The notes: a model not told the origin generated them from the letters alone. Counted from the first letter of the stretch, positions 1 through 13,141 are shown. The stretch is DNA of 64,000 nt from Auriscalpium vulgare (GCA_019915015.1 JAHBBC010000004.1:1860001-1924000), one strand, 5' to 3'. Numbers and translations are program-made.

Positions 1-200
1 TTCTGCTTTCCTGTATACCTATCGCTCGCTCCTGCTATCTGTCGTGTCATGTCATATCCCATTGGCTTGTTGCATATGTAACTAATAAATAAAAAATTAC
101 GGCCATGCTCTAAGTCATATGCCACAGAGATTATCCACGAAGCTAGCGATCATCCATCCCACATGTGACATGAGCGTCGTCATACAATAATCCAACGTTA

Positions 201-3056
201 TCATCGCGTCTGCGACGCATGCTCCCAGCTCCCGTCCCCACTGCCCCCACTGCCGCTCGGGCTCGCCCTAGCGCTCACCCGTTTCTCCTCTTCCTCCGGC
301 TCGTCGCGATACGCCCGGTGTGGGCCCGGCGTCGAGCGCGCGCTCTGCGGGTCGTCGTCGTCCAGGAAGCCTGAGTGGAAGCCGAGGCCGCCCGGCGAGC
401 GGTCCTGCGGGCGCGCGGGGTGCAGCCCGGTGGCCTCGTCGGCGTCCTCGTCGTCCGACAGCTCGCCGACCGCGTCGTACAGCTCCTTCGTGCGCTGAGT
501 GTCACGGTCAAGTGAGCTCATCGCGACGTCGTCGCCCGCAGGCAGCGTCGCGTACGCCGCGCGCCGCCGGCCCACGGAGCGCCGCCAGAAGAAGATGCCG
601 ACGCCGACGCCGAAGATGAGCACCAGCCCCGCGGCGCCGAAGAACCACTTGCGGTCGGACACGAGGTTCGACATGCCGGCGAACCAGCCCTCGTCGGGCG
701 TCGGCGTCGATGTCGATGATGGCGAGGACGGCGACGTGGTGGGGCTAGGCTCCGCGATGTCGTCGTTGCCGCCGTTGTCGAAGGCAGGCTTGTCGGCTTC
801 GCCTGGAGCAGTGCCGTGGTCGCCTGGAAGATGGTCGGTGGGCTTGGGATGGGCCTTGGTCGACGTGGGTGGGTCAGAAGGTTCTGATTGCAGGACAGGG
901 GGTAGGAGGGACTCGAGTATGGATATTTCGTAGGTCTTGAGAGGCGTGTCCGGGTTCACCACGGATCCGAAGAGAGAAAGTGACCAGCCAAGGAAGTGAC
1001 CGTGGCGACCTTCAGCGCCGACATCCGAGACACGAATTGTCCAGTCGCCGATCGGGTTTTCGTCCCTGATGAGAATTCAGATACGGACCCTGTAGAAATG
1101 GAGAATTGACTCACCAATGCTTGACAGACATGAAGCGCCAACCAGGATAACCAGTTGTCGCGCGGTCGTCCCTGCGCCGTGCCGCGAGCACGCTCTTGAT
1201 GCCATTCGGGCTCACAATCTCCACTTCTACATCGCCCCGCTTCGCGTGCGTGATCCACACCCTGACCGTAATATGCTCCAGCGTCTCGAAATTATCTTTC
1301 TCCAGATCTTCTTTGGTCACCGTGATCGTGTGCGTCAGTCCACCTGGCACGATGAGCTCCCCTCCGGCCATCTCGCCAAGGAAGTCGCATGTGCCATTCG
1401 CGACCTGCACGGGCGTCTTCTCGACCCACGTCTGCGGCTTGACCGATTGCCAATTTTGCGCGGCCGTCACAAAGTCATAACCGTCAAGAACGCCATAGCC
1501 GTACTTGTAGGAGAACGGCCGACCGGCCGCCGTGTTGTTCCAGTCAGGGTCTTTCGCGTTCACCACTTTCGCTGTGCGGACCGTGAGATGCTGCAGGTCG
1601 CGCCAGTTCAGGTCCGGCCTGATTTCACATCATCAGCGCGCCGTGGGTTGAAAAGAGCATTCTGAGACATACCGTACGGAGAGAGCGAGGGCGAAGACTC
1701 CGGCGGCGTTTGGAGCAGCGGCAGAAGTTCCACCATGAGTATTTGCACAGGCATTCTTACCCACGTCAGTCGTAACCTGCAAAATGGGACGTTCGTCAAT
1801 GGCTGCTTACTGCAAAGCTGAACGGAAAGCGTACGATGTGGTTTCCACTGCCGGAGCTATACGCGACCACCAAATTGGCCGCGCAAGGCTCAGAGTAGAC
1901 GGGGTGGAGGCCTTTGTAGTCAACAGCCGACACGGTGATGGAGTATATGCTGTTCGTATATCCGTCAAAATTGCACTGGTCTCCGTAGGCCGCACCGTTT
2001 CCGCTCGCGAAGACGAAGATTGACCCCTTCCCACCCCGCCCGTTCTGTACACCATTCAGGATAGCGCGCTGTATAAGGTAGTTCGGGGCTTCCATGGTCT
2101 TTCCGTCGTCCGTGGGTCCCCAGCTACAGCTGTAGATCGACGTGTTCTGGTAGTTGAAGTTGAGAGAGGCCGCCTCGTCCACGTCGGAGATGGAGCCGGA
2201 TAGGATGCGAAGCCCAGCAACCTTCGAGTCGTAGGCTATACCCATTCCGCACACGTTGTTTTTGACGGCGGCGATCTGACCCGCACAACGCGTGCCGTGA
2301 TGGTCATCGAATAATTTGGGGAAGGGGAGGTCCTCGTGGTCGTTGTAGTCGTGCGATCCAGCCGCAAACTGCAAGGTCACATTCAGTACACTGTCGAAAG
2401 AGATGCAAACAAAAACGTACGAAGTTAGCTGCCAAGTCATCAGATGTGTAGTCCAATCCATCATCCACTAAAGCCGTCACGACCCCATGGCCAGTGATGC
2501 CCATCTCCCATAGACCGGTGACGTTCATCATATGTTGCGGGAACTCGTTGTTGACGAGGTGCCATTGCTGTGAGAACAGAGGGTCCTCGATTCCCAGTCG
2601 TTCCACGACGGCGGCAGTAAGATTTTTGGGCTCGTCGCCTGGACGTATGGGTGGAGGCGCACGCTTGACGCGTTGCCGCAGCTCTTGTCGCGCAGCGTAT
2701 TTGACAGAGGACACGACCTGGCGAGCTCGATGCGAGTTACCGGACCGCGCCCACGCCGAGGAGGATGCCTGCCTTCGCAGCGCCTCTAAGGTGTCCAGCA
2801 CGCGGTCATCACCCCGCCTCTCCAACCCGGCCTCGTTCTTCGCTGCCCGCACAAGCCACGTATTCGGTAGCTCGCCTGCTCGCCCGACGACCTGCACGCC
2901 GAGTTGGCTGGCGATTTCGGCCAGAGAAGCGCCGCCGTGAGGACTGTGTTCTATGACATAGTAGTGGTGGGTAGAATATGCGCGTTTTTCGTGGGTTGCA
3001 GCGAGGACAGATTCGTATGACAAGAGGACGAGGATGAGGCCGAAGGGTAGTCGCAT
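201..3056 (-). CDS. KEX2: Kexin (Kex2-like) subtilisin-family proprotein convertase
   Basis: Golgi endoprotease that cuts secretory precursors after Lys-Arg and Arg-Arg. The start at 3056 gives a signal peptide (MRLPFGLILVLLSYESVLA) and a prodomain with a KR site. The catalytic Asp lies in VDDGLD, the His in DDHHGTRCAG, the oxyanion Asn in FASGNG and the Ser in HGGTSAAAP. A P-domain follows (GENPIGDWTIRVSD type), then an acidic Pro/Ser/Thr-rich stalk, one transmembrane segment (FFGAAGLVLIFGVGVGIFFW) and an acidic cytoplasmic tail ending at the TGA at 201. This is the full kexin domain order. At least four introns are predicted; one is 2369-2420 (52 bp), and another interrupts the P-domain near 1065-1110. 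All triad residues are present and nothing looks broken. An in-frame codon further upstream would extend the protein, but the chosen ATG begins the signal peptide directly. Confidence 0.93.
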
Positions 3057-3292
3057 GATGGGGGGCAGGAGAAAGATGAAGGGAGACCGTCGCGCAACGG
3101 GCTCGCGTGTCGAGATCACTCACGCTTACCTCATCTGATGCCTCCGTCCCCTCAAGTCGGACGGTCCTCAACTACAACTACCCTCCTGATGATGAACTAT
3201 GCGAAATAAAGATACAATGCGGTGAATGCGAATGTAGATGCGTAGTCAGGATATCCGTCTCCCCCGTGCTGCCATGAGCACATTCCCTCCAA

Positions 3293-6200
3293 TCATCTCA
3301 GGCAATATGCTCGTTGCAAAAGATCACTACCGGGGATATCCCAGCTCAAAACGGTCAAGTCCACGGCCTGCGTGCGAAGCGGAATCTCCTCGTCTCTCAA
3401 GATGCCCTCGTGCCACTCGACCAGGTTGCCCAAGTATGGTTCCAGTCGCTCAGCCAATGTCCCGCCAAGATCGGGGTCGTTGGCGAGCTCTGCGGGATCG
3501 AACCCTGCTAACGCGGAGAACTATTTGTACAGTTAAGCAAAAGGTAATACAGATGCTTCACAAGTAAACGCACCTTGTCGTCCACATATACGTCGATGGT
3601 CTCCGACGACTCGTCCTCGAGTCGGAAGAAAAGCAGGAACTGATATCGAACATGCTTCCAGTCGAAATCGTTGCATTTCACACAGGCTACCTGCTTGCTC
3701 GGAATCCTGACCGAATCATTGGCGTCGAAGCTACACCGCAGGCAGTTGAACACATACTCTTCATCGCACTTGTCGCATACACGGATGAGGGCGTCCTTGA
3801 GTCGCAGCCGAGGACCAAACCCGACCACCTTGGCGTGGACGCGGAACCGGCGCCTGTTGTCTTTGCTTTCGATAATTTCTTTGATCGTGCTGAAGCCCTT
3901 GCGAAGTTGACTCAGCGTCTTTTCCTTTTCCTGGACAGGCTCAACTGGCGACGTGCTCGGCGACCCTCGGGCAGGTCGCACCCCGCGCTCCTCCTTCCGT
4001 CTACAAGAGCTCATTGAGCAAATCATCATATCTTGAGAGTGGAGAAAGCGTACACGAGCATGGCTGCCAAGTGCTCGTCCTTGAGCGTGAGCCCGTTCAG
4101 CTTGTCCATGAGACGATCAGGACCACCGAGTTGCCCGACGAGTTTCCCATATGCTGATGACTTCCCAATCAGCCGCAGATGTTTGATCCTGAAGAACATC
4201 CCGGCCTTCATCTCCTTCGAGACCTCCATCTGCTTGTCCTTCAGTTCGATGCGCACGATGAGCCCGTCAAGCCCGTCGGTCCATGTGCCTGCTACCGGCG
4301 GGTCTGATAGGTCCGTGCGTTTGGTGTAGTCAGTGACGTAGATGGTCGATTTAAAACCTTCATGCACGACGCGGAGGATCTGAAGACCCGTCAGATTGAC
4401 AACAGGACGTTGGGAGCAAGTCTAACCTCCACTGTGCAATCAAAGAATTCCGATGGCTCAATGTCGCTAAAGAGCTTATGCGGAAATCGGTTCGGGCCAA
4501 GGCATGTCTTCTCCCACTCACTCTTGCGCCTGTCCATGTCGCTATCAGCTTTCGTTCCCGGCCAAAGAGCCACACGACTCACTCTAAGAGACTCTTCAGA
4601 TGCGAGACATGCTCTGCCTGCCGAGGTTCTAGCTTCACTGCCTTCTTCACCTCCGAGAACGTGCCTTCGAGGTATCCGGCCGGGGCCATCTTCACTCGGA
4701 CGTTCTTCAACGACCAGTATTCGCCCGGCTGCATCGTCCGCGCGAATGACGCCGCCTCACGCCACATTTCGATCCTGAACACCTTCTCTGCTAAGCCGGA
4801 GGGGCACCAGCTCCCGGGGTCGATCAACAGCCCGTCGCGGCGCGTGTAATCCGTCACATAGACGCTGTAGATGTCGGACTGATTATTCGCATGACCATGC
4901 AAGACCTGTGCCTACGGTCAGCCGCCAGTCGGGAGTGCAGGCGACGGACAGACATACCTCCACTACGCAGTCGAACCACCGGCGATGGTCGTTAGGATCA
5001 ATATCCGACATCAGCCGGTGCTGCCGTCCGGCAGGCTTCGCCCTCGCCGGCGCAGCATCCAGCGTCTGCGCGCTCCCATCCTCGCCGATCTGGACGTGCT
5101 GGCCGAGGCGCTCGACGCGCGCCTTCTGCACCGCTTGCCACCAGCGTGCAAGCTGCTCGCAATAGCGCACCTCCGCGGGGCCTACCTGGAGAAACGGCGA
5201 CTGGAGAAAGCCGTCGCCATCGGCTGCGCGCTCTGCCTCGGGCGCTGATCCGCGGTCTCCATGCGAGATTGTCCGCGTTGATGGGTCGTAGATAGCCCAG
5301 CGAAGCACATTGGGGTAGGCAGTCGCGCTGAGGTTGCCATTGTAAGATACCACCTGTACAGAAAATACGTGCCGTTGTTCAACACAATCGCTTATTGACA
5401 CAGAGACTTTGCTGACCTTGAGCATGCGGGTTATGATGATGTCGCCGACTTTCGGCGTCGGTAACCACGCTGCGTGCAACTTTGTGAACATGTTGATCTT
5501 CATGCCACCTCCTAGGGTGTACAAGCAGCCACCCCATTCCTCCAAATTTGAGGGATCCAAGACGGCCAAACCCTGCGAAAGGTCTGTGCGTGGCATTAAT
5601 ACACTTGAATAATGTGTGAAAGAAAGACCAACACACCGCCAGTCCGCGTAGTAGATATGTCCCGACTGGACGTTACCACCGCTATAATGGACGCCGACAC
5701 ATTCCTTTTCAATTCAGAAAGAGGGCTGTAGCGAGCCTGGAAATACAGCGTCGTGAGTTCACATGAAAGGCAGGGAGAGGTCATGCTTACTTCGGGTGTA
5801 ATCAATCCGGCCTTCATGCGCAAATCGGGGTCTTCAGGCTCCAACTTTTCGACAGGCTTGACTGCGGACGCAGGTGGCTTGGGCAAAAACGAAGGGCTAT
5901 GGTCAGGATCTCCCTGAGTTAACGTATTCACCGGCATGGCAGTTTCACCACGGAAGACTGCGCCGATGTCCATCCGTTCCACACTGGCAGGGGGTGGTGA
6001 TGCCCGACACGCAGCCCCCTTCTTCTCTTCCGCCGCCAGGCGTTTCTTCTCCCTTTTCGATAATCGGCTGGGCACTGCGGGCGCACGAGTGTGCTCGGTA
6101 GTCGCAGCGGAGGTCTGCGGATGGGAGGTCCGCGCGAGCTTCGTAGGACGTGTATCTTCCGACGGGGCGCCAGGCCGCTTCCCCGACTTCTTCTCCTGCA

Positions 6201-6944
6201 CAATTTGACGCACCATGGACGAATTGCGCGTCTGAGGTACATGCACAGGTTCTGCAGAGGGCGAATTTGACGTCTCTGGGGTAATGGGCAGGGAGTGCGC
6301 CTTGGGGATCGTGTAGGCATGTGAGGGCGAGGAGCGGGCGAGGGTGGGTGATCGCGCGCTCGTGCTCGGCGAGACGCGGCCGTCGGAGACTGCGGTGCAC
6401 GCGTCACTCTCCGAGCTGGCGGCAGGCGTAGCAAACCAGTCCATATCATCGCCGTCCCCTGGTGGCGGCGGCGGCGGCGGTTTGCTGCGTTTGGCTCGCT
6501 CTGACCACCCCGACAGTCAGTCAGAGCGCGTTCCGTCGACCGGAAGGACTCACTGCAGCGGACGTCAACAATCTCCCCATCGCGGTACCCACTCACACTT
6601 GATAGAGCCTTGAACTTCATGGTGTCCGAGAATTGCAGCAGTATAGGCAGCACCTTCGCAGCTGGCGGCTTCTCCAGGGATTCGAACGCGCCGTCTTCGA
6701 GGGCCAGCTGCAAACGGTCACCGACTGAGAAGCGCAGTTTCTGTTGAAGCGCGTCCGAGAGAGCAATGTCAAGCTGGTTCGGCTGGGAGTTTCTCATCGG
6801 CGCCGCAGGGTTTCGTAGGTCTAGCCTGAGCCTATACATGCGGGGAAGCACTTGGAATACCTCCGCGTCAACAAAGCCATGGGTTCCAACATCCCAGCCA
6901 GGGTATGCGTGTTGCACAAAGGATTCAAGAGAGGAGGGTCTCAT
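3293..6944 (-). CDS. POT1: POT1-like telomere single-strand DNA-binding protein
   Basis: Shelterin-type protein expected to bind G-rich telomeric overhangs. The C-terminal half carries several OB-fold signatures: VGDIIITRMLKVSKVSV (telomere-binding domain), then two successive blocks containing VYVTDYT and IYVTDYT followed by a hydrophobic strand pattern. A Cys-rich segment near the end (CDKCDEEYVFNCLRC, ACVKC) could bind zinc. The N-terminus (MRPSSLESFVQHAYPG) is a separate folded-looking domain with a DRLQLALEDGAFESL stretch. It is joined to the OB folds by a Ser/Pro/Lys-rich linker of about 250 residues that includes poly-Pro and a basic KREKKR patch. Many introns. The ATG at 6944 was chosen because the next upstream in-frame codon is GTG. 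The stop is TGA at 3293, reached through a last exon ending QRAYCLR. The OB-fold assignment rests on motif recall. Confidence 0.75.
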
Positions 6945-7450
6945 GAGCGACGAGCGTCGAGTTTGGCAAGAGCGCCGCGCCGCGGTCACATTATCGCCCA
7001 CAGGAAAGCTTAGTCAGCCACGCGGCCCGCCAAACGACTCGTCCGGCTATGTATAATGTAACCGACTTGTAACCGCCGCTGCCACGTCTAACGAGGAGGA
7101 CCGCATCATTTGCATTTGCCCACTGACCGGGGTTTGCTACATTTTACACTGTGAGATGTGTGGGCCCATCCTATGGCGCGGGATTTGGTCGCTTCCGAAA
7201 ACGCGGAGGATGGCGAGGAAAAGGGATAATCCGAGTCCTGCCAAGTGCGTGACGCCGCTTACCAGTTGAACCCACTTGGGTTGAGGCGGGATTAGGGTGA
7301 TACGGAATTCAAGTCGGGTGACGATGGCGGTGATAAAGGCGGACTGGCGAGAAGGATGAGGAAATAGGCATAAGTGTACAGTACTGCGGTCGTTTGGCTG
7401 TTTCAAGACATCATAAATACAGATTGACCGACCCGCAAGCACAAACGCTT
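6945..7450. other. Intergenic: POT1 upstream region and P450 3' flank
   Basis: Both neighbours lie on the minus strand. I see no convincing ORF, RNA gene or repeat. Short open frames here show no domain signature. Confidence 0.5.
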
Positions 7451-9593
7451 TCACGCTGACACGCCCGAGATGAGATCCAAAGCCATGTCGTCCCGAGGAG
7501 TAATGGAGCATGCAAACCGCTCCGGACGGCTACATGAACAATCATCAGCATCCGCCAGTCATCGTAGTGCCGCTCTACTATACCTGAGAGGTGCATCGGT
7601 GAAGAGATCCGTCATACGGATCTCACTGCTACCCTGCGCAGAGTCCTGCGCCTTGCGTACACTGAAGGTCGACAGCACTGACACAACAATGAGATACAGG
7701 GTCGAGTCAGCGAAATGGCGTCCAGGGCACACTCTGTGGAGCGTCAGACAAATGACGGTACACAGACACTGAGAGGCGCATGGCCACGTACCGCTTTCCA
7801 AATCCAAAATTTGCAGCAATTGCCAGGTCTTCCTTGAATTGGCCGTCCTCTGTCAGGTAGCGCTCGGGATTGTAGGTGTCTGGGTTGAGATAGACATCTG
7901 GATCGTGTAAAATCGCCCTGCAGCAAGTATGAGTACAAGTAAGTAGGTCTAGGGTCATCTGCGCGTCCTACCACGCGTTTGCTATGACAATTGAGCCTGC
8001 AGGAGAGCGTCCATCAGCCTGGGCCGCAGACGATAGGATAACTAAGCGACCTTTGGGAATGAAGTAGCCCTGGTAGATATCGTCTTTCAACGTAGCGTGC
8101 GGAATGCCTAGCAAATTTGTCAGCTTATGCACAATGGCCTATCCTAGCACAATGCATACCGAGGGGGACAATGGTATGCCAGCGGAGTAGCTCCTGAATG
8201 AGCGCATTGATGTAGGGTAGGTTCGGGCGATCGTCGCGGTCTGGAAGGCGTAGACGTCGCGAGATAGCGTCCACTTCGGCTTGCGCCTTCCTCTGGACAT
8301 CTGGAAAATTTGCCAAGACCAAGAAGAATGTAGCTATAACTGCAGCCGTCTTCGCTCCGTTCTATTTGAGCCCATGCACTAGGAGTAAACGAAGATGGTT
8401 GGAAGGCTTACGGTGTCTGCTCCAGCTGCAAATAGCTAGCATCAGTAAAGCAGTATTCAGTAGAGAGCAGTGACAAGGATCACCAGGGTAAAGTGAGGCT
8501 GAAGCTGAAGCAATGTCATCAAGCCCTGCGCGCCGTCGGCCTCGCTATTTTCCTCCAACTCCGGAGATGCTCGCGGGTCACAGACGGCGCTGCGGTTCCA
8601 TTTTTCAGACCTTCCTGGACGAGTGTCATCGGCGCGCTCCGCGCCTCGACACCAAGGGCACGACAATACCCAGCCAGAGATTTGAAGCCCATTCCGGGTA
8701 GCCACGCCGGCAGGTAACCACTGTCGCGCCATGATCCATCAGCATTCAGATGGCCGGCTGAGCACACGCACGGATGGGCAGGTCGTTGTATAGACACGAG
8801 CCCGGAAGGATCAACGGCGCGCCCAGTCGGACCATGTCGTCGACCATCTTCAAAAACTTATCATCGTAGTCTTTGACATCATACCCATACGGATGGACAT
8901 GATGATGGAGCCTTGTAACCTGCGCATAAGGCCTCAGTCATTCATCTCCTGGAAACATAGTCCGCATATGCGTACAGTCCGATATGCTCCCTGAGATCTT
9001 GAGGCGTGGACCGCAGCGCTTTCAAGAAGGCTCCCACCTTGGCGAGTTGGTAGCGCGATACTGGGTGATTGCGCTAGGTCGCATACTACGCTCTATAATT
9101 TTGCGAGCGCGGCGCCAGCGATCGCTGTAGCGAGAGAACGGGACGTTCCAATCCCACTCTAAGCTAACGAAAAAACGTCAATTACGTCGCAGAGTCGACT
9201 TGGCCAGATACGTACAGCTTTATCATAGGCAAAGTAGAGCGGTCAGAGTAATTGGCCGCACGCTTCTCGAAGAGATCGCGTGCGGTCTTGAGAGATGTCA
9301 GGATGACGATGTTCTGCCCCATCGCTGTGGTAGAAACGATGTCGCCTTGGGGTCGCAGTCAGCCCGGCTGTGACCCGCAGACAGAATGGATGCTACACAC
9401 CATACTTCTTTGCCCATTGTGCGTACACCATCCATGGTCTACTCTTGGGAATACCAAACACATTACCGATGAGAGGAAGCCCCCTCGGCCCAGGAGGATG
9501 GGGGAAGCCGATGCGCCTACGCCTGCTAGCAATGGCCCTCAAAGCCACCAGGCAAGCCAGCAGGAGGAGAAAGTCAACAGTAGTGAGCAGCAT
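7451..9593 (-). CDS. Cytochrome P450 monooxygenase with an apparent frameshift
   Basis: Membrane-anchored class II fungal P450. The N-terminus is a transmembrane anchor (MLLTTVDFLLLLACLVALRA) followed by basic residues and the proline hinge PHPPGPRGLPLIGN. Helix C is WRRARKII. The I-helix oxygen-binding motif is AAGADT, immediately before a GTAAGC donor near 8412. The helix K ExxR is ELLR. The heme loop FGFGKR continues after an intron into VCPGRHFADSTL, giving the FxxGxRxCPG signature with the axial Cys. A last short exon (PERFACSITPRDD) ends at the TGA at 7451. Around 9047-9053, the frame reading MRPSAITQYRAT runs into a stop, while the expected continuation QLAKVGAFLKAL lies one base out of frame with no usable intron. 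Either the gene is a young pseudogene or the sequence has a 1-nt error. Substrate unknown; it resembles the large agaricomycete P450 families. Confidence 0.82.
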
Positions 9594-10218
9594 GGTTGTT
9601 GGCGTTGGGGAAGTTGGGAGAGACTCTGAATGACGAGAGCTGCAACGTAGCACATAAAGGTATCCGATGCTCCTCCAGCGCCGCATACGTGTGACTGGTT
9701 TGAGAAAGACCAACACGAACTATAGCTGCAACCTTCGCAAGCTCACCATCAGCTGTCTGACACACGAACCAGAGGTGACGAAACTGTGGAAGATTGCCAT
9801 CATCGCCACTATCGCTTCATCGCTGCTATCACTGTCTGCCACGCGAAGTTGAATGGGCCACCGGGCCTGCACTATCCAACGAGCGGGTGCGATAGATTGC
9901 CTCGCGAGGCGGTCTATCACCGGAAAGGTTCACGAGAACGACGAATCTGGGTGACGGTGTGCACGTTCTCCACTGTGTCATGCGCCGTGGTCGGCGCGGG
10001 AAAGGCTCCGCCACCGAAAAAAATACCACCCGAAGGCCGCGTGGCAACAAAAGTATCAGTACCCACCTCGTCGTCCCCGTTAAGGTCTCCAGCCCTGCGA
10101 ATCAAGTGATAGTCGCTCCTGTACTCAGCACAAAAGATACTTAGTGAAAGTCCCTTGAGTATATCAGACAAATATACGGTAGCCGTGAACGCGTTAACCA
10201 TCACCGTCAACGAGCTCT
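9594..10218. other. Intergenic: P450 promoter side and S9 peptidase 3' flank
   Basis: Both neighbours are on the minus strand. No supported gene; the open frames lack domain signals. Confidence 0.5.
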
Positions 10219-12563
10219 TCAGGCATTGTTCTCAAATCCCAGGACATCATTGAAGAATGCGAGCTGTTTCTCCAGCGCAACTTGAACCGACTTCGCCTGC
10301 CGCCACCCATGACCCTCGTCCGGGAACAAGACAAGTTCCGCCTTCCCCCGGCATCCTTGATTATCTTGACCATATTGATCATCTGCTCCGCCGGCACCAC
10401 CGTGTCTTTCTCACCCTGAAGTACCTGTGCAGAAATCATTTCGCAAGTGCCCCCATAATTCGAGCGTAAATCTCACCAGCAAAGGCATCTTAATTTTGTC
10501 GACGTGATAGATCGGCGACCGCGCATGCCAAACGTCCCGACACTCCTCGTAACGCCCGCCCATGAGCCTATCACACAGATAGTACTCAAACTTGTGCAGC
10601 ACTTCATCCAGCTTGCGCATGTCGGATATGCCGTACTGAGGCGCCCCTGCGGCGAAGGCCGCTGGAAGGGTAGTGGCGATCTGGAGCACGGAGTATCCGC
10701 CCGCCGATCCACCATGGACTACCGCACGCTTGCTGTCGAGGAGGCCCAGCTCTTCCAGCTTCAGGATGCTCCCATAAGCGTCGTCGATGTCGAGGATGCC
10801 CCACTTGCCATGCAAGCTCTCCCTGGACACACGTCAGTCTGGAGCACAAATAAGCCTATTAAGCTGAGACAAAGCTCACCTGTATTTCCGTCCAAAGCCA
10901 CTTGATCCTCCGTAGTTTACGTCGAGGCTATCATTGATGTCAGTAAGTGTCGGACGCGCTGATTAGACATCACGCACTAAGCCCACCCACGCGACGTGAA
11001 GAACTGCTTCGACCAGTCCAGGGCGGCCGGTTCCATGTAAAACGGTCCACCGTGAATCAATACGACCACCGGGGGCTTCTCCCCAGGGACGCCGCCATCG
11101 TAGTCCGGGTTCTTAGGGGGGTAGTAGGTGGTATGGCAGACCCGATCATCGGGATCCAGCTTCAGAACGAACGACTGCCCGACCGACACAGAGGAGGAAG
11201 GGACTAAGGATGAGGTACCGGCATCAGTGTGAGGGGAGACCGGCCGAACAACAGGGGAGCCCCTCTCATCCAGGACCAGTTCCGAGAGGACTTCACCAGA
11301 GTCGGCCGGCTGCCCGAGCATCACAACGCGGCCACGCAGGTCGCCGTGCATGTACTGGATATGCGCAAAAGGCGTCGGGACCTCAAGGAGGCTGCCCTTC
11401 TCGAGGTCGCACACGTAAAGCGTCGACCGTGCCTGGCGAAAAGCGAGGAGCGCCAATTTGGTCGGGCTCAGCGCGCCGGAGCCATGGCGGCTGAGCCACC
11501 ACTGAGGCGCGCCGAACTCTTCTTCGACAGGCTCCGTGAGGATGGGCTCTGCCTTGCCGGTCGTGGACGGGGCTGCTGAGTCGAACGTGAACTTCCAGGG
11601 ATTGTGGTACCCGCTGACGTCCGAAAAGAAGAACAGGCTGTTGTTGGAAGACCAACCGGGGTCCTGCGCGGAGACGACTTCGTGCTTGCCAGCAACGTGG
11701 ATGACCGATCCAATTTGTAGGGCTGAATCATCCTGCGAGACATCGCAGGGCGCGAGCAGTATCTCGGCACTCTGCCATGGCAGTTCCGGGTGGTGCCTTC
11801 ACTTCGCGTAAGGCCATGGGACGATGTCATTAGGAAGTACGCACCACTGCTGCCACACTAGAAACTTGCCATCGGGACTGAACCGAGGGCAGGCATAGAA
11901 ATCGGCTCCTTGAACCAGTGTCGTCACAGTCGAAGCTGACGCGTTGATGACGCCTAGAGTTGTCACGACGCGTGCGGGATGCGGGTCGCTGTGGTCTTCA
12001 ACGATGCACACCAGGAGGTGGGAAGCACCAGGATGGACAGTGAAATCTGCGTAGCGAAGTACTGAACTGGCTGCATTCGAGGTTAAGCTCTGCCACTGTA
12101 AGCAAGGAACAAGCGCACTCACCAGGTGTAACTGGAACAGGAGCTGAGCCTTTCTCCCATCGATAGACGCGCCCATCTTTGACGTGCGAAAAGTAGAGGA
12201 CATCCCCGTGCACTACGGCCGCAGCGCCGCCGTACTCGTGAACCAACGTTCGCGCATCCCATGACTGGTCAAGGAGGTCCTTTCCCGAGGATGCATCCAC
12301 AATTGCGGACCTGCCATCTGCTGGCGTTCAGAAAAGGCATGCCTGTTCGATGAAAGTACATACCTTCCGCGGGTCTTTTCTGAGCAAAGAATATCTTGGA
12401 CGTCACAGCGTCGAGAAACACGTCTTCGATGCCAGCAGATAGACTCTGTGATGCGTTAGTTTATCGTCGCGAGTACGACCATGACACAAACCTGTGCGGC
12501 CACGGCCACGGCGGTGATAGGAGAGGCCCATGTGCCATAGGGTGCTAGGCGACTAGTCGGCAT
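10219..12563 (-). CDS. S9-family serine peptidase (dipeptidyl/acylaminoacyl peptidase type)
   Basis: Alpha/beta-hydrolase peptidase with an N-terminal beta-propeller, closest to subfamily S9C. The start MPTSRLAPYGTWASPI at 12563 opens the propeller, which contains repeated FSPDGKFLVW-like blades. The hydrolase domain shows the oxyanion region VVVLIHGGPF, the nucleophile motif HGGSAGGYS, the acid in LQGEKDTVVP and the catalytic His in DEGHGWR. The end of the protein is GFENNA with the TGA at 10219. Many introns. Between the acid and the His the frame breaks: IKDAGG and GKAELVLFP are one base apart at a run of five C on the plus strand (10345-10349), where six would restore the frame. No splice signals explain it. 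A homopolymer sequencing error or a recent null allele are both possible. Predicted to act on short peptides, probably cytosolic because no signal peptide is visible. Confidence 0.82.
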
Positions 12564-13141
12564 ACTGTACAATATCAGTCGTTAGGAGAGCGATGCACAA
12601 GAGCCACACTACCCTCAAACCTTTATGAACGCGGCGGCAGAAATGGGAATGGACGGCGCCTCATGCACCGCGACGCCCCGGACGAAGGAGAACCTTCCCA
12701 TCCCAGGCGATCCCATGCGAAGGTCAGGAGAGCACACGGTATCATGATGACGGGCGCTCAGGAAGCGGAGAACAGCCCTTCAGATGCCGCCGAGCCGCCC
12801 GAGCGGAGTTCTCGTCCGGTCGGCATTTGCCCGTGTGACGTGAATCCGACACTTTGGCTTTGTCACCGCCCAGTCTTGCGAACGTCCGACGTTGCTGCCA
12901 TCACTGACACGGCCAGACTTTTCGGTCGTGCTGCGGATCCGTCTGAGTTTGACCGTCCAGCAGCGCTCATCTAGTGTTGTACTTTTTTCTGGGCAACGCA
13001 TGACAGCATCATCATTCCGTACCAAGTTCACGGCAACCGGCGCATGATGCACGACTGCCAGCCCAGCCGCGCTGGGCAGTCGGGTGCAGCCTTCAAGTAC
13101 ATTCGTCTATTCTCCCTCACGGCGGCCTCAACTCGAGCGCA
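12564..13141. promoter_or_regulatory. Divergent intergenic region between the S9 peptidase and membrane protein A
   Basis: The 578 bp separate a minus-strand start (12563) from a plus-strand start (13142), so both promoters must lie here. I cannot point to a specific TATA or operator. No other gene is supported. Confidence 0.5.

Noticed and set aside
201..933. Long plus-strand open frames opposite the kexin tail.
   Set aside because: They are the complement of GC-rich, acidic coding sequence of kexin; no domain and no start context.
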